Below are positions 19,558-30,908 of a stretch of 55,745 nt of DNA, piece after piece. Both the position numbers and the translations under genes were made by a program. Under the pieces are notes generated by a model that saw only the letters and a list, made by a program, of their open reading frames with translations, had not been told where the DNA came from and searched no databases. Origin of the DNA: an uncultured Bacteroidota bacterium (lineage in GTDB: Bacteria; Bacteroidota; Bacteroidia; Bacteroidales; FEN-979); the NCBI GenBank assembly GCA_937862805.1, contig CALMDO010000235.1, forward strand, positions 1 through 55,745, read 5' to 3'. The first letter of the stretch is position 1, and the number at the start of each line of letters is the position of its first letter.

Positions 19558-19589
19558 CAAATATAAAAAACAAGAGTCAATTATCAAAA
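19558..19589 (-). promoter_or_regulatory. Bacteroidetes-type promoter before the DUF2231 gene
   Basis: On the minus strand TTTTG (19589-19585) is followed after 19 bases by TATATTTG (19565-19558), a full match to the two-box pattern. The expected start of transcription is only about 7 bases before the ATG at 19544, so the leader would be very short. Confidence 0.6.
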
Positions 19590-19706
19590 TTCGTGTTTCA
19601 CGGATCACAGGGAGGCTTCAGCCGGCAATTTTATCAACAATGGCTTTTCGTAGGGTAAATTCCGGTAATTTAGCGCCTGATTCTGTATCTTTTTTCCCCT
19701 GGTTAA

Positions 19707-22700
19707 ATGGCTGATTTTGTTCACTTACACGTTCATACACAATATTCCATTCTGGATGGCGCCTGCCGTATCAAGGAGATGGTCGAAAAAGCTGTTGGAA
19801 TGGAGATGGCCGGAGTGGCCATCACAGATCATGGTAATTTATTCGGCATTAAGGAATTTGCCGAAGCCGCATCCGGGAAGAAGGATTTTAAACCCATTTT
19901 CGGGTGCGAAACTTATATCGCCCGCCGGAGCCTGAAAGACAAAACTGATCCGGTTGACCGAAAAGGCGATCACCTGATTCTCCTTGCAAAAAATGCCAAG
20001 GGTTATCATAATCTTCTCAAACTGATTTCCTTTTCGTGGATTGACGGCCATTATTATAAACCCAGGATCGACAAGGCATTGTTGCGCGAATACCATGAGG
20101 GTTTGATCGCCTCTTCCGCGTGCCTGGCAGGGGAGATCCCGCGGGCCATCCTGAACGGTAATATTCCCAAAGCAGAAGAAGCCCTCCTCGGGTACAAAGA
20201 AATTTTCAAGGATGATTTTTATCTTGAACTGATGCGTCATCCTGCCACTGATCCGACACGTGATACTGAAGTTTACAAACGCCAGCTTGAAGTGGAAAAG
20301 GTAGTGGTGGAGTTGAGCCGGAAATTCAAGATTAAGTTGTTGGCAACCAATGATGTCCATTTTTTAAATGAAGCGGATGCGGAGGCACACGACCGGTTGT
20401 TATGCATCAACACCGGAAAATTTATTGATGACCCGACCCGGATGCGCTATACAGGCCAGGAGTGGTTCAAATCAAAAGAGGAGATGAACGTTCTTTTTGC
20501 CGATCTGCCCGAAGCGCTCGAAAACACCCTTGAGGTGCTGGCAAAAGTTGAACATTACAGTCTCAACCGCGATCCGATAATGCCCGACTTCCCCTTGCCG
20601 GAGGGCTTTACCGATGCCGGTGAATACCTGAGGTACCTGACATACAAGGGCGCTGAAAAGCGGTATCCGGAATTGACCGAGACAATCAAGGAAAGAATCG
20701 AGTTTGAACTGGAGACCATTTGCCGCATGGGTTACCCCGGATACTTTCTGATCGTTCAGGATTTTCTCAATGCTGCCCGGGAAATGGGTGTTTCGGTCGG
20801 CCCCGGCAGGGGTTCGGCTGCCGGCTCGGTGGTGGCTTATTGTATCCGGATCACCGATGTCGATCCCTTACCTTATGATTTACTGTTTGAACGGTTTCTG
20901 AATCCCGATCGCATCTCCATGCCCGACATCGATATTGACTTCGATGAAGATGGAAGGGACAAAGTGCTCCGGTGGGTTGTTAACAAGTACGGACATGACA
21001 AGGTTGCGCAGGTCATCACATTTGGAACCATGGCCGCTAAAGGCGCCATCAGGGATGTTGGCAGGGTTCAGCGGCTGCCGCTCGATGAGGTTTCAAAACT
21101 GACCAAACTGGTACCCGGCCGGAATAGCATTACATTGAAAACCGCCTATGAGGAGGTTCCGGAACTGAAAGCTGCCCGTTTTTCGGACAATTCCCTGGTG
21201 GCTGAAACACTCAAATATGCTGAAAATTTAGAAGGTTCCATCCGTCAAACCGGGCTTCATGCCTGTGGGGTCATCATCAGTCGCGACCCCCTTATCGACC
21301 ACATTCCCATCACAACATCAAAGGAATCAAATCTTTTTGTCACCCAGTTTGATGGTGATTATATTGAAAAGGTGGGCATGCTGAAGATGGATTTCCTGGG
21401 ATTAAAAACCCTCTCCATCATTAAAGATGCACTGAAAAACATCCGGTTGACCCATGGGATCGACCTCGATCTGGAAGCAATCCCTTTCGACGATCAAACC
21501 ACCTACGAACTCTTCAGCACCGCCCGGACAACCGGCATTTTTCAGTTTGAGTCAGATGGAATGAAGAAATATCTGAAAGATCTCAAACCGAATAAAATAG
21601 AGGATCTGATCGCCATGAATGCCCTCTACCGGCCGGGACCCATGGATTATATTCCCAGTTTTATCAACCGGAAACATGGTAAGGAGAAGATCGTCTATGA
21701 TATCCCGGTCATGGAGAAGTATCTTAAAGATACATATGGGATCACAGTCTATCAGGAACAGGTCATGTTGTTGTCGCAGGAATTGGCAGGGTTTACAAAA
21801 GGAGAAGCCGATTCCCTGCGGAAAGGAATGGGAAAGAAGATCGGTTCCATCATCAACGATCTTAAACCCAAGTTCTTTGATGGTTGCAGAAAGAAAGGGC
21901 ACGATGAAGAGATTGTCAACAAAATCTGGAAAGATTGGACGGCCTTTGCCAATTACGCCTTCAATAAATCTCATTCTACTTGTTATGCCTTTCTTGCTTA
22001 CCGGATGGCCTGGCTGAAAGTCCATTATCCGCCCGAATTCATGGCCGCCGTTCTGAGCCGTAACCTGACCGATCTGAAGGAGATCACCCTTTTTCTTGAC
22101 GAATGCAAAAGAATGGGAATCCCGGTTCTTGGCCCCGATATCAATGAAAGCCTGGGGGCCTTCGTTGCCAATAAAAAGGGAGAGATCCGGTTTGGGATGG
22201 CGGGAATTAAAAACGTAGGTGAAAGCGCTGTAGCGAGCATTGTGGAGGAACGGGAAAACAACGGACCATTCCTCTCAATCTCGGATTTGACCCTCAGGCT
22301 CAATTCACACCTTGTGAATAAAAGATGCCTGGAGTCGCTGGCTAAAGCGGGCGCTTTTGATTGTTTTGAAAACACCCACAGAGCACAGTTTTTTTTCCAG
22401 GAAAACAATGACGATACAACCTTCCTTGAAAAAGTGATGCGTTATACTACCGATTACTTCGCCCGGAGGGATTCCATGCAACAATCCCTTTTCGGCGATT
22501 CGGAAGAGATCGGTTTCCGGGAATTACCCATGCCCGATTGCCGCCCCTGGTCATCACTCGAACGGCTTAAATATGAAAAAGAGGTGACCGGTTTTTACAT
22601 GTCGGGTCATCCCCTCGATGAGTACAGGCTTGAAATGGAGACTTTTTCAACGGTTGCTATCAGTGATCTGAAAGAGGACCTTCATACCCTGAAAGGGAAA

Positions 22701-23204
22701 GAATTTACCTTCGCCGGAATGGTCATTGAAGCCAAGCACAAAACCGGTAAAACCGGGAAACTGTTTGGCAGTTTCGTAGTAGAAGATTATTTTGATTTCA
22801 TCAGCCTGACTGTTTTTTCGGAAGATTACCTGAAGTGGTCTCATTTGCTGAAAGAGGGCCGGTTCCTGTTTATCAGAGCCCGGATTGATTCCCGGTTTGA
22901 CAATCCGGACCAATTGATAGTCAGGGTAATAAACATTATGCTCCTTTCGGAAGTGATGGAAAAATCAGCCAAAGTCTTATCGCTTACTATAGAAATCAAT
23001 GATCTGACAAAGGAGACGATCCATCTTCTACAGACCCTGGCGTATAAGCACAAGGGGCGTTGTGCGCTTCGGTTACGGATTCAGGATTATGCCGAGAACC
23101 TTACCATCGATCTTCCTTCAAGAAAATACAGGATCAATGCCGGTGAGATGGTCAGGGCGCTGCAGCAACTTCCTCAGATCGAGTATAAAGTGACCGGAGA
23201 GTAA
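19707..23204 (+). CDS. dnaE: DNA polymerase III alpha subunit
   Basis: 1165 residues, close to the E. coli length of 1160. The replicative polymerase. The PHP domain opens with FVHLHVHTQYSILDGA, with the metal-binding HxH intact. The palm carries PDIDIDFDEDGRDKV, with two of the catalytic aspartates, and the third block SNLFVTQFDGDYIEK follows. GPGRGSAAGSVVAY and the TGLHACGVIISR region are standard. QQSLF at residues 925-929 fits the internal beta-clamp binding motif. The C-terminus has an OB-fold (FTFAGMVIEAKHKTGKTGK) and tau-binding region. A possible -7 box TAATTTAG lies at 19666-19673. Monocistronic or leading to trxA, which has its own promoter. Confidence 0.97.
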   Translation: MADFVHLHVHTQYSILDGACRIKEMVEKAVGMEMAGVAITDHGNLFGIKEFAEAASGKKDFKPIFGCETYIARRSLKDKTDPVDRKGDHLILLAKNAKGYHNLLKLISFSWIDGHYYKPRIDKALLREYHEGLIASSACLAGEIPRAILNGNIPKAEEALLGYKEIFKDDFYLELMRHPATDPTRDTEVYKRQLEVEKVVVELSRKFKIKLLATNDVHFLNEADAEAHDRLLCINTGKFIDDPTRMRYTGQEWFKSKEEMNVLFADLPEALENTLEVLAKVEHYSLNRDPIMPDFPLPEGFTDAGEYLRYLTYKGAEKRYPELTETIKERIEFELETICRMGYPGYFLIVQDFLNAAREMGVSVGPGRGSAAGSVVAYCIRITDVDPLPYDLLFERFLNPDRISMPDIDIDFDEDGRDKVLRWVVNKYGHDKVAQVITFGTMAAKGAIRDVGRVQRLPLDEVSKLTKLVPGRNSITLKTAYEEVPELKAARFSDNSLVAETLKYAENLEGSIRQTGLHACGVIISRDPLIDHIPITTSKESNLFVTQFDGDYIEKVGMLKMDFLGLKTLSIIKDALKNIRLTHGIDLDLEAIPFDDQTTYELFSTARTTGIFQFESDGMKKYLKDLKPNKIEDLIAMNALYRPGPMDYIPSFINRKHGKEKIVYDIPVMEKYLKDTYGITVYQEQVMLLSQELAGFTKGEADSLRKGMGKKIGSIINDLKPKFFDGCRKKGHDEEIVNKIWKDWTAFANYAFNKSHSTCYAFLAYRMAWLKVHYPPEFMAAVLSRNLTDLKEITLFLDECKRMGIPVLGPDINESLGAFVANKKGEIRFGMAGIKNVGESAVASIVEERENNGPFLSISDLTLRLNSHLVNKRCLESLAKAGAFDCFENTHRAQFFFQENNDDTTFLEKVMRYTTDYFARRDSMQQSLFGDSEEIGFRELPMPDCRPWSSLERLKYEKEVTGFYMSGHPLDEYRLEMETFSTVAISDLKEDLHTLKGKEFTFAGMVIEAKHKTGKTGKLFGSFVVEDYFDFISLTVFSEDYLKWSHLLKEGRFLFIRARIDSRFDNPDQLIVRVINIMLLSEVMEKSAKVLSLTIEINDLTKETIHLLQTLAYKHKGRCALRLRIQDYAENLTIDLPSRKYRINAGEMVRALQQLPQIEYKVTGE

Positions 23205-23209
23205 AGAAA

Positions 23210-23241
23210 TTGCCTGAGAAATAGTTTTTTTTGTACTTTAG
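23210..23241 (+). promoter_or_regulatory. Promoter of trxA
   Basis: TTG at 23210-23212 and TACTTTAG at 23234-23241 are separated by 21 bases, a near match to the Bacteroidetes -33/-7 pattern (the -7 differs in one of the last bases). It sits just after the dnaE stop and about 40 bases before the trxA ATG. Confidence 0.5.
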
Positions 23242-23280
23242 CAGGTAAATAACTGTCTAACAAATAATAAATCAGAAAAT

Positions 23281-23598
23281 ATGTTTGAAAAATTCACCGA
23301 TCAGAATTTTGAGGAAAAAGTTGTGAAAAGCGATAAACTTGTGATTGTCGATCTTTCTGCAGAATGGTGCGGCCCTTGCCGTATGGTTTCTCCTATTATT
23401 CATGAACTGGAGGCAGAATATGAAGGCCGTATCGTTGCAGGAGAGATGAATGTTGATGACAACCCTGCTACCACAGCCCTTTATAAGGTTCGTAATATAC
23501 CCACCGTGTTGTTCTTCAAGAAAGGCCAGGTGGTCGATAAGCAGGTCGGCGCCGTCCCTAAAGCCTCCTACAAAGCGTTGATTGAAAAATATATCTAA
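23281..23598 (+). CDS. trxA: Thioredoxin
   Basis: 105 residues, the standard length. Cytoplasmic disulfide reductant with the active site WCGPC (in SAEWCGPCRMVSP), the cis-proline loop RNIPTVLFFKKG and D-x-A-like buried acid in VIVDLSAEW. No signal peptide, so it acts in the cytoplasm. It has its own promoter after dnaE. Confidence 0.97.
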   Translation: MFEKFTDQNFEEKVVKSDKLVIVDLSAEWCGPCRMVSPIIHELEAEYEGRIVAGEMNVDDNPATTALYKVRNIPTVLFFKKGQVVDKQVGAVPKASYKALIEKYI

Positions 23599-23655
23599 TC
23601 AGGATTCCGGAAATCATCTCCGCGTGCCGATGATGAATTTCTGATCAACCTCAGG

Positions 23656-24591
23656 ATGGTTCCAACAATTGATAAAACCCGGCTGGAGCAGTTTTCTTCA
23701 CTTGAATTCCTTGCTCGTCAGGTTGTTGAGGGTTTCATAACGGGTTTGCACAAAAGCCCTTTCCATGGCTTCAGTGTCGAATTTGCTGAACACCGGCTGT
23801 ATAATTCGGGTGAATCGGTAAGAGACATCGACTGGAAATTGTATGGCCGTACCGACCGGCTCTATACCAAACGGTATGAAGAAGAGACCAATCTGCGATG
23901 TCAGATCCTGATAGATAACTCTTCCTCCATGCATTATCCGGTGATTCCTGCACCGGATCTTTCCCATCCCAACAAAATAACGTTTTCGGTATACATGGCG
24001 GCAGCCCTTATTTATTTGCTTCATAAACAACGGGATGCATCGGGTATAAGCGTTTTCTCCGACCAGATCGAACTTCATACGCCAGCCAAATCCAACGCGA
24101 TCCACAACCGTTATCTGTTCACTGAACTGGAACATTGCCTGGCTTCCCGTTCCCTGCAAAACCTTCATAAAACGCTGGCTTCCAGGGCTATTCACGAGCT
24201 CTCGGAAAGAATCCACAAACGCTCGCTGGTGATCATCTTCAGCGATATGTTCGAGACCAACCACGATCCGGAAGCGCTCTTCCAGGCATTGCAACACCTT
24301 AAACACAATAAGCACGAAGTGGTGCTCTTCCATGTGACAGATAAAAATAAAGAGCTGGAATTTGATTTCGAAGACCGGCCTTTTCAATTCATTGACCTGG
24401 AAACCGGAGAGCGATTGAGGGCCATCCCTTCCAGGCTCAGGGAACACTATGTATCTACTGTCACCCGCTTCAGGGATGAACTGAAACTGCGTTGCGGTCA
24501 GTATCACATCGATCTGGTTGAAGCGGACATACATGCAGGATTCGAACAGGTACTCCTGCCTTACCTGGTTAAACGCAGCCGTTTGTTTTAA
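23656..24591 (+). CDS. DUF58 domain protein
   Basis: 311 residues, soluble. The DUF58 signature is clear: HRLYNSGESVRDIDWKLYGRTDRLYTKRYEEETNL, here given as adjoining blocks within residues 52-87, then a vWA-like MIDAS motif DNSSSMHYP at about 97. The rest follows the vWA fold (RSLVIIFSDMFET). DUF58 proteins usually partner MoxR-type AAA ATPases and BatA-like proteins in assembly or maturation of membrane complexes. No moxR is in the window; the BatA-like protein at 11570-13639 lies 10 kb away on the other strand. The function is not established. Confidence 0.9.
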   Translation: MVPTIDKTRLEQFSSLEFLARQVVEGFITGLHKSPFHGFSVEFAEHRLYNSGESVRDIDWKLYGRTDRLYTKRYEEETNLRCQILIDNSSSMHYPVIPAPDLSHPNKITFSVYMAAALIYLLHKQRDASGISVFSDQIELHTPAKSNAIHNRYLFTELEHCLASRSLQNLHKTLASRAIHELSERIHKRSLVIIFSDMFETNHDPEALFQALQHLKHNKHEVVLFHVTDKNKELEFDFEDRPFQFIDLETGERLRAIPSRLREHYVSTVTRFRDELKLRCGQYHIDLVEADIHAGFEQVLLPYLVKRSRLF

Positions 24592-24614
24592 GTCGGATGC
24601 CCTGGTTTTTTTAC

Positions 24615-24622
24615 TAATTTTG
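24615..24622 (+). promoter_or_regulatory. -7 box upstream of valS
   Basis: TAATTTTG matches TAnnTTTG exactly and lies 23 bases before the valS ATG. No TTG is found at the proper -33 distance, so this is a partial match only. Confidence 0.4.
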
Positions 24623-24645
24623 CTCCTTCTTAAAAATCAGCTGAA

Positions 24646-27291
24646 ATGTCGGAAATTGCTTCCAAGTACGATCCTTCCCTGGTGGAGGATAAATGGTATG
24701 ATTACTGGATGAAGCAGGGCTTTTTTCATTCTGTACCGGATGAAAGGGAACCGTACTGCATCGTCATCCCTCCTCCCAATGTTACGGGAGTGCTCCACAT
24801 GGGCCACATGCTCAACAATACCATTCAGGACATTTTTGTCCGCCGGGCCCGGATGCTGGGGAAAAATGCTTGTTGGGTACCCGGTACCGACCATGCCTCC
24901 ATTGCCACAGAAGCGAAAGTTGTCGGGAAACTCAGAGAAGAAGGTATCGATAAAGCAAGTCTTACCCGCGATGAGTTTTTAAACCATGCCTGGAAATGGA
25001 AAGCGAAACATGGTGGCATCATCCTCGACCAATTGAAAAAGTTGGGCGCTTCCTGTGACTGGGAACGAACTTGCTTTACCATGGATGAAGCCCTGTATGA
25101 TTCTGTGATCAATGTTTTTGTTGATCTGTATAATAAAGGATTGATATACAGAGGAATACGAATGGTTAACTGGGATCCTAAGGCCCTCACTGCGGTATCC
25201 GACGAAGAGGTTATTTACAAAGAGGTCAACTCAAAACTTTATTATGTCAGGTATCGGGTCGAAGGAACAGATGATGAATGGGTTACGGTAGCAACTACCC
25301 GTCCTGAAACCATTCTGGGCGATACTGCCATCTGCGTCCATCCGGAGGATGAAAGGTACCAATTCCTACGGGGTAAAAAGATACTCGTTCCCCTTGTCAA
25401 TCGTTCCATTCCGGTGATTTTTGATGAATATGTCGACCGTGAATTCGGTACAGGCGCTTTAAAGGTGACCCCGGCGCATGACATCAACGACTATAACCTG
25501 GGGTTGAAATACAAACTGGAGGTCATCGATACCTTCAATCCCAACGGAACGATGAGTGAGGCAGCGCAACGGTACATCGGCGAAGACCGTTTCGTGGTGC
25601 GGGAAAAGATCACCCGCGATCTTAGCGAAAAAGGCCACCTGGTGAAGGTAGAAGCTTACAACAATAAAGTGGGTTATTCAGAAAGAACGGATGAGGTGAT
25701 CGAACCCAGGATCTCAATCCAATGGTTCATGAAAATGAGCGCTTTGGCAAAACCCGCATTGGATTTGGTAGAGAATGACACCATCAGGTTTCACCCGCCG
25801 AAATACAAGAACATGTACCGGCACTGGATGGAAAATGTCACCGATTGGTGCATCTCCCGTCAACTATGGTGGGGTCAACGGATACCTGCCTACTACCTGC
25901 CTGATGGCACTTTCGTGGTTGCACGGAACAAAGAAGAGGCGCTGGCAATCGCACGGGAAAATCAGCCGGCCGGCGAAACAATTTTAACCTTGGAGGATCT
26001 TAACCAGGATGAAGATGTTTTGGATACCTGGTTTTCAAGCTGGCTATGGCCTATCTCTGTTTTCGACGGCATTCGCCATCCCGACAATCCGGACATCCGC
26101 TATTATTACCCTACCGACGACCTGATTACGGCGCCTGAGATCATCTTTTTCTGGGTAGCCCGGATGGTCATGGCCGGATGGGAGTACAGAAAAGAGATTC
26201 CTTTTAAAAATGTCTATTTTACAGGCATTGTCAGGGATAAACAAGGCCGTAAAATGTCGAAATCCCTTGGCAATTCACCGGAACCTCTCGAGCTGATCAG
26301 CCGTTATGGCGCTGATGCAGTGCGGGTGGGAATGCTCCTTTGCTCCCCGGCAGGGAACGACCTGCTTTACGATGAAGGGTTGATCGAACAGGGGAGGAAT
26401 TTTTGCAACAAGATATGGAATGCCATGCGGTTGGTCAGGGGTTGGCAGGTTGATCCTGAATTGCTTCAACCGGAAGTAAATAAAATATCGATTCAATGGT
26501 TTGATTCGGTGTACAACGCCTCCCTGGGAAACATCAATGATCTTTTCGATGATTACCGTCTAAGTGAAGCATTGATGGCAGCCTATAAACTGGTTTGGGA
26601 TGATTTCTGTTCCTGGTTCCTGGAGATGATCAAACCCGCTTACCAACAACCTGTCGATCAGCTTACCTATCTTTCAACCATTGAGTTTTTTGAAAAATTG
26701 TTATTGGTGCTTCACCCCTTTATGCCGTTTCTTACGGAAGAAATCTGGCATATTCTGAAAGAACGTGAATCCGGTTCTTCCCTGATGGTTGAGCGTCAAC
26801 CGGAGGCGGCCGTCTATAATCAGCATTTGATCGACCGGTTCAGCTTTGCTGAAACAGTGATCATCGCCATTCGCAGCGTCCGCAAAGAAAAGAATATCCC
26901 TCAAAAGGAGGGTCTTCAACTTTTTGTCCGTAAAAATAACGAGGAACAGCCCGATTTCCTGTTCGACGGGGTGATTTCTAAGCTATGCAACCTGTCACAA
27001 TTAGCTTACGTGGAGGAAAAAGTGGCCGACTGTCATACTTTTATTGTAGGATCCACAGAATTTTTCATTCCCCTGCAGAGCTCCATTGATGCGGAAGGAG
27101 AGATCCAAAAGCTGGAAGAAGAGTTAGCCTATACCCGTGGCTTTTTGGAGAAGGTTATGCAAAAACTAGACAATGAAAAATTTATCAGAAACGCTCCGAC
27201 AGTGGTTGTGGATGGAGAACGGAAGAAACAGCAGGATGCAGAAGCCCGCATCAGGGTGCTGGAACAGCAACTAACCTCTTATAGAATCTGA
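24646..27291 (+). CDS. valS: Valine-tRNA ligase
   Basis: 881 residues, the usual length for ValRS. It charges tRNA-Val. The class I motifs are present: [17 protein letters not shown] with HMGH as the HIGH site, and [14 protein letters not shown] as KMSKS. The CP1 editing domain contains [19 protein letters not shown], and the AWWWGQR-like block reads [13 protein letters not shown]. The C-terminal ~70 residues form the coiled-coil arm typical of ValRS ([19 protein letters not shown]). The stop is 4 bases before the typA start, so the two genes form an operon. Confidence 0.98.
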   Translation: MSEIASKYDPSLVEDKWYDYWMKQGFFHSVPDEREPYCIVIPPPNVTGVLHMGHMLNNTIQDIFVRRARMLGKNACWVPGTDHASIATEAKVVGKLREEGIDKASLTRDEFLNHAWKWKAKHGGIILDQLKKLGASCDWERTCFTMDEALYDSVINVFVDLYNKGLIYRGIRMVNWDPKALTAVSDEEVIYKEVNSKLYYVRYRVEGTDDEWVTVATTRPETILGDTAICVHPEDERYQFLRGKKILVPLVNRSIPVIFDEYVDREFGTGALKVTPAHDINDYNLGLKYKLEVIDTFNPNGTMSEAAQRYIGEDRFVVREKITRDLSEKGHLVKVEAYNNKVGYSERTDEVIEPRISIQWFMKMSALAKPALDLVENDTIRFHPPKYKNMYRHWMENVTDWCISRQLWWGQRIPAYYLPDGTFVVARNKEEALAIARENQPAGETILTLEDLNQDEDVLDTWFSSWLWPISVFDGIRHPDNPDIRYYYPTDDLITAPEIIFFWVARMVMAGWEYRKEIPFKNVYFTGIVRDKQGRKMSKSLGNSPEPLELISRYGADAVRVGMLLCSPAGNDLLYDEGLIEQGRNFCNKIWNAMRLVRGWQVDPELLQPEVNKISIQWFDSVYNASLGNINDLFDDYRLSEALMAAYKLVWDDFCSWFLEMIKPAYQQPVDQLTYLSTIEFFEKLLLVLHPFMPFLTEEIWHILKERESGSSLMVERQPEAAVYNQHLIDRFSFAETVIIAIRSVRKEKNIPQKEGLQLFVRKNNEEQPDFLFDGVISKLCNLSQLAYVEEKVADCHTFIVGSTEFFIPLQSSIDAEGEIQKLEEELAYTRGFLEKVMQKLDNEKFIRNAPTVVVDGERKKQQDAEARIRVLEQQLTSYRI

Positions 27292-27295
27292 TTTG

Positions 27296-29107
27296 ATGAA
27301 TGAACTCAGAAACATAGCGATTATCGCTCACGTTGACCATGGCAAGACCACCCTGGTTGACCGGATTCTTCATCAGGTCCGTCTTTTCAGAGATAATCAG
27401 GAGATGGGTGAACTCATTCTCGATTCCAATGATCTGGAACGGGAACGCGGGATCACGATCCTTTCCAAGAATGTATCCGTGCGATATAAAGGATACAAAA
27501 TCAACATCATTGACACGCCCGGTCATGCCGATTTCGGAGGTGAAGTCGAGCGGGTACTCAACATGGCCGACGGGGTGTTGATTCTCGTGGATGCATTCGA
27601 AGGCCCGATGCCTCAGACCCGTTTCGTTTTACAGAAGGCGTTGGAACTGGGAAAGAAACCCATCGTTGTGATCAACAAGGTTGACAAGCCCAACTGTGCG
27701 CCCGACGAGGTGCAGGAAGCCATGTTTGAATTGATGTTCAGCCTGGATGCCAGCGAAGACCAGCTCAATTTTCCCACGGTTTACGGCTCCTCGAAACAAG
27801 GCTGGATGTCGGATGACTGGCGCAAACCGGCTTCTGATGTCAGTTATCTGTTGGACCAGATCATCGCGCATGTTCCACCGCCGGTGCAGATTCCCGGCAC
27901 CCTCCAGATGCAAATCAGTTCACTTGATTATTCCTCTTATGTAGGTCGGATTGCTGTCGGGAGGATCACAAGGGGATCGATCAAAGCGGGCATGCCCGTA
28001 TCGTTGGTGAAGAATGACCGGAGCGTAACCCGCTCCGTAGTAAAAGAGTTGTATTTATTTGAAGGGTTGGGCAAGGAAAAGGTAAAATGGGAAGTCGGTG
28101 CAGGGGAGATTTGTGCCGTGTTAGGCCCAGAAAATTTCGATATCGGGGATACCATTGCCGACATCGATGCGCCTGAAGGGATGACTCCCATCAGTGTGGA
28201 CGAGCCGACCATGAGCATGTTGTTCACCATCAATACATCTCCTTTCGCAGGAAAAGAAGGAACCTTTGTCACCTCACGGCACATCAGGGAAAGGCTTTTC
28301 AGGGAAACTGAAAAAAACCTCGCTTTGCGTGTTGAAGAGATGGATTCGCCGGAGAAATTCCAGGTTTTTGGAAGGGGAATCCTTCACCTGGCCATTCTGG
28401 TCGAAACCATGCGCCGTGAAGGTTATGAGTTTCAGTTAGGGCAACCCCAAATACTGACCAAGACAATTGACGGTGAAAAATGCGAACCGGTTGAGTTGCT
28501 TAAAGTGCAGGTGCCGGAGCCTTTCGCGGGAAAAGTAATTGAGCTGGTAAGCCGCCGAAAGGGAGACCTGATCCACATGGAACACAAACGCGACCGGGTA
28601 ATCCTCGAATTTGACATCCCGGCCCGTGGATTGATCGGCCTTCGCAACCCTGTTCTGACAGCAACCGAGGGGGAAGCGGTTATGGCCCACCGGTTCAAAT
28701 CATATCAGCCCTGGAAAGGCGATATGCAAGGCAGGATCAATGGAGCACTCATTTCCATGTACACAGGTACTGCCATTACTTATGCCATTGATAAATTGCA
28801 GGATCGGGGCAAATTTTTTATCGATCCTTTTGAAGAGGTCTATAACGGACAGGTCATTGGTGAATGTACCCGCAGCGATGACATCGTTATCAATGTCAAT
28901 AAAACCAAAAAATTATCGAATGTACGGGCAAGCGGTTCTGATGAAAAAGCTGTGATCGTACCCGCGGTGAAATTTTCGCTCGAAGAGGCCATGGAATATA
29001 TCAGAAATGATGAATACGTTGAGGTGACACCTCGTTCCATACGCATCCGAAAGATCATACTTGATGAGATTGAACGGAAAAGAAGCCGTAAGATTGAAAA
29101 TGGCTGA
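27296..29107 (+). CDS. typA: Translational GTPase TypA/BipA
   Basis: 603 residues. A ribosome-binding GTPase of the EF-G family involved in 50S assembly and stress adaptation. G1 [15 protein letters not shown]3 [16 protein letters not shown] and G4 NKVDKP are intact; the EF-G-like domains III and V follow, and the BipA-specific C-terminal domain ends with [16 protein letters not shown] start at ATG 27296; a TTG three bases earlier is not needed. It is co-transcribed with valS. Its stop is one base from the stop of the convergent Hdr-like membrane gene. Confidence 0.97.
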   Translation: MNELRNIAIIAHVDHGKTTLVDRILHQVRLFRDNQEMGELILDSNDLERERGITILSKNVSVRYKGYKINIIDTPGHADFGGEVERVLNMADGVLILVDAFEGPMPQTRFVLQKALELGKKPIVVINKVDKPNCAPDEVQEAMFELMFSLDASEDQLNFPTVYGSSKQGWMSDDWRKPASDVSYLLDQIIAHVPPPVQIPGTLQMQISSLDYSSYVGRIAVGRITRGSIKAGMPVSLVKNDRSVTRSVVKELYLFEGLGKEKVKWEVGAGEICAVLGPENFDIGDTIADIDAPEGMTPISVDEPTMSMLFTINTSPFAGKEGTFVTSRHIRERLFRETEKNLALRVEEMDSPEKFQVFGRGILHLAILVETMRREGYEFQLGQPQILTKTIDGEKCEPVELLKVQVPEPFAGKVIELVSRRKGDLIHMEHKRDRVILEFDIPARGLIGLRNPVLTATEGEAVMAHRFKSYQPWKGDMQGRINGALISMYTGTAITYAIDKLQDRGKFFIDPFEEVYNGQVIGECTRSDDIVINVNKTKKLSNVRASGSDEKAVIVPAVKFSLEEAMEYIRNDEYVEVTPRSIRIRKIILDEIERKRSRKIENG

Positions 29108-29108
29108 A

Positions 29109-30908
29109 TTATTCCCGCGGAATCGCTTCATAGACCAGTTCGGCGATATCCTTAACAGCCATTGAAGCATGGCGACCCAGTGTCTTTTTACAAAGAGGGC
29201 ATGAAGTCGCAATCGTTTCCGGTTGGTTTTCGACCAGGATATCCAGTGCAGCTTTGGTCATCAAATTCCTCTGACTGTTTGAAGCCTCGAACATTCCAAG
29301 GCTTCCACCGCAACAGTGTGCTTTTTCCCGTTCCTCCCTTACGTTTACCAGGTCAGCGACTTTCCCGATGAGTTCACGCGGCGCTTCATAGGTCTTGGTG
29401 CCACGCCCCAGATCGCAAGGATCATGATAGGCAACTTTCGAAAAGTGGCCCTGTAAAGGAATTTTACCCGTTTTAATCAGGTTCAGAAGGAATTGCGAGT
29501 GATGCTGTATCCGGATCGGCAGGTTGTACTCTTCACGAAAAACACGGTAACAGATGGGGCAGGAGGTGACGAGCATACGGGCTTGCGTTTGCCTGATGAG
29601 GGTTTTGTTGAATTCTATCAATTCGTTGGCCTGACGGTCTTTTCCGGCGATCATCAAGGGGCGGCCACAGCATACCGAACCATCGGCATCGAGGTGGATA
29701 AAATCAATGCCTGCACGGGTGAGAATCCCTTTCATGGCCAGGATGATTGTCGGTGTGAGGTGCGTCATACATCCTGAAAAATAGACTACATCACCCTTCC
29801 CTGAATGGCCATTGGTAAGATACCTGAAATCAGATGCCTGACCTGAAGTAATCTCCCTTCTCTTGATCAATCGGAGTGAGTCGGTGGAGATGCCCACAGG
29901 GCAAACTTCCTGGCAGCGGCCGCAAACCAGGCATTTCTGACTGATCTCCTCAGGAACATAACGATCGCGCACTCCGCTGATGAAATAAACTGCCTGCGAA
30001 TCCTGGATTCCGGCTGCGATCATGGGGCAGTCATCCAAACAGACACCACAGCGGGAGCATGACTGGACTTCAGTTTCCGAGAAGCTTGAGTACCATTTTT
30101 TAGGTTGAATACCGCAATGCCGGAAAAAGATCAACAATATTTCCGTCGGGATGTGCATGTAACGTGAATAAGGCAGCATGACGAAAAAAATGCCCAGCAC
30201 AAGACTGTAACACCACCACATGGTGTAAGCTACAAAATCGGAAGGCAAAGGGGTGAGGCTTACCAGAAAATTCCCCAACGGTTGGGTCATAAATCCACCG
30301 CCATTGCCATAATATCCTGCCGTGTAACTTTCTGCCAGCAAACGCATCGGAAAAATCAGCCAAAGGGTGGTGATGGCAACCCTGTCTGTGAAATGGTGGG
30401 AAGTGGTCTTTTTCATTCCAAACCATTTCGATTGTTTTCTTTTTAAAAAAGCCAAAACCAACCCGCTCAGGATGAAGATCAGCAAAAAATCCATGAAAAA
30501 CCGGAAAAGAAACGGTACCGAATAAACCTCGAAAAACAAAACCAGTTTGTCGTGAATGAAGAATTTCAGAAAAATCGGGTAATAGGGGGCATTCAGGTGA
30601 GTTCCACTGTAATAACGACTTTCAATGTTTCCAAGGATGATCAGCAAAAACCAACCCAGGGCAAAACTCATGTGCATGTAGCCAAGCAATGGATTCTGCT
30701 TCCACATCTTTCTGTGTATCAGTGACTCAAGAAAGATTTCGCGGAGGGCAGCTGCGATTTTTCCGGGATGTTTTAACCCATTGGTGAGTTTTACTTTATC
30801 AATGGCCGGTAATGCAGCGATCCAACGGTACCAGCTTTTCCCTACGGCAAGGAAAACATAGATCAGGCCAAGGGTGAAGGGTAAAACGAAAAAGTTAAAA
30901 TTGATCAT
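29109..30908 (-). CDS. Membrane-bound HdrE/HdrD-like fusion iron-sulfur protein
   Basis: 599 residues. The first ~260 hold five hydrophobic segments with His residues (MHMSFALGWF, MLPYSRYMHIPTE) resembling the heme b membrane subunits HdrE and NarI. Two [4Fe-4S] motifs follow, CSRCGVCLDDCP and CLVCGRCQEVCP. The C-terminal half has two complete CCG modules: SGCMTHL, VCCGRP, CPIC and HDPCDLG, HCCGGS, CPLC. This is the HdrDE or DsrMK type of layout and predicts electron flow between menaquinone and a thiol/disulfide or another redox partner. Its ATG overlaps the preceding ferredoxin gene by 4 bases. It is the last gene of a five-gene Hdr-like operon. Confidence 0.85.
   Translation of the reverse strand: MINFNFFVLPFTLGLIYVFLAVGKSWYRWIAALPAIDKVKLTNGLKHPGKIAAALREIFLESLIHRKMWKQNPLLGYMHMSFALGWFLLIILGNIESRYYSGTHLNAPYYPIFLKFFIHDKLVLFFEVYSVPFLFRFFMDFLLIFILSGLVLAFLKRKQSKWFGMKKTTSHHFTDRVAITTLWLIFPMRLLAESYTAGYYGNGGGFMTQPLGNFLVSLTPLPSDFVAYTMWWCYSLVLGIFFVMLPYSRYMHIPTEILLIFFRHCGIQPKKWYSSFSETEVQSCSRCGVCLDDCPMIAAGIQDSQAVYFISGVRDRYVPEEISQKCLVCGRCQEVCPVGISTDSLRLIKRREITSGQASDFRYLTNGHSGKGDVVYFSGCMTHLTPTIILAMKGILTRAGIDFIHLDADGSVCCGRPLMIAGKDRQANELIEFNKTLIRQTQARMLVTSCPICYRVFREEYNLPIRIQHHSQFLLNLIKTGKIPLQGHFSKVAYHDPCDLGRGTKTYEAPRELIGKVADLVNVREEREKAHCCGGSLGMFEASNSQRNLMTKAALDILVENQPETIATSCPLCKKTLGRHASMAVKDIAELVYEAIPRE

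Noticed and set aside
23698..24534. Open frame of 278 codons opposite the DUF58 gene
   Set aside because: It mirrors the DUF58 gene, which has clear family motifs; the antisense product shows no recognisable domain and no promoter.
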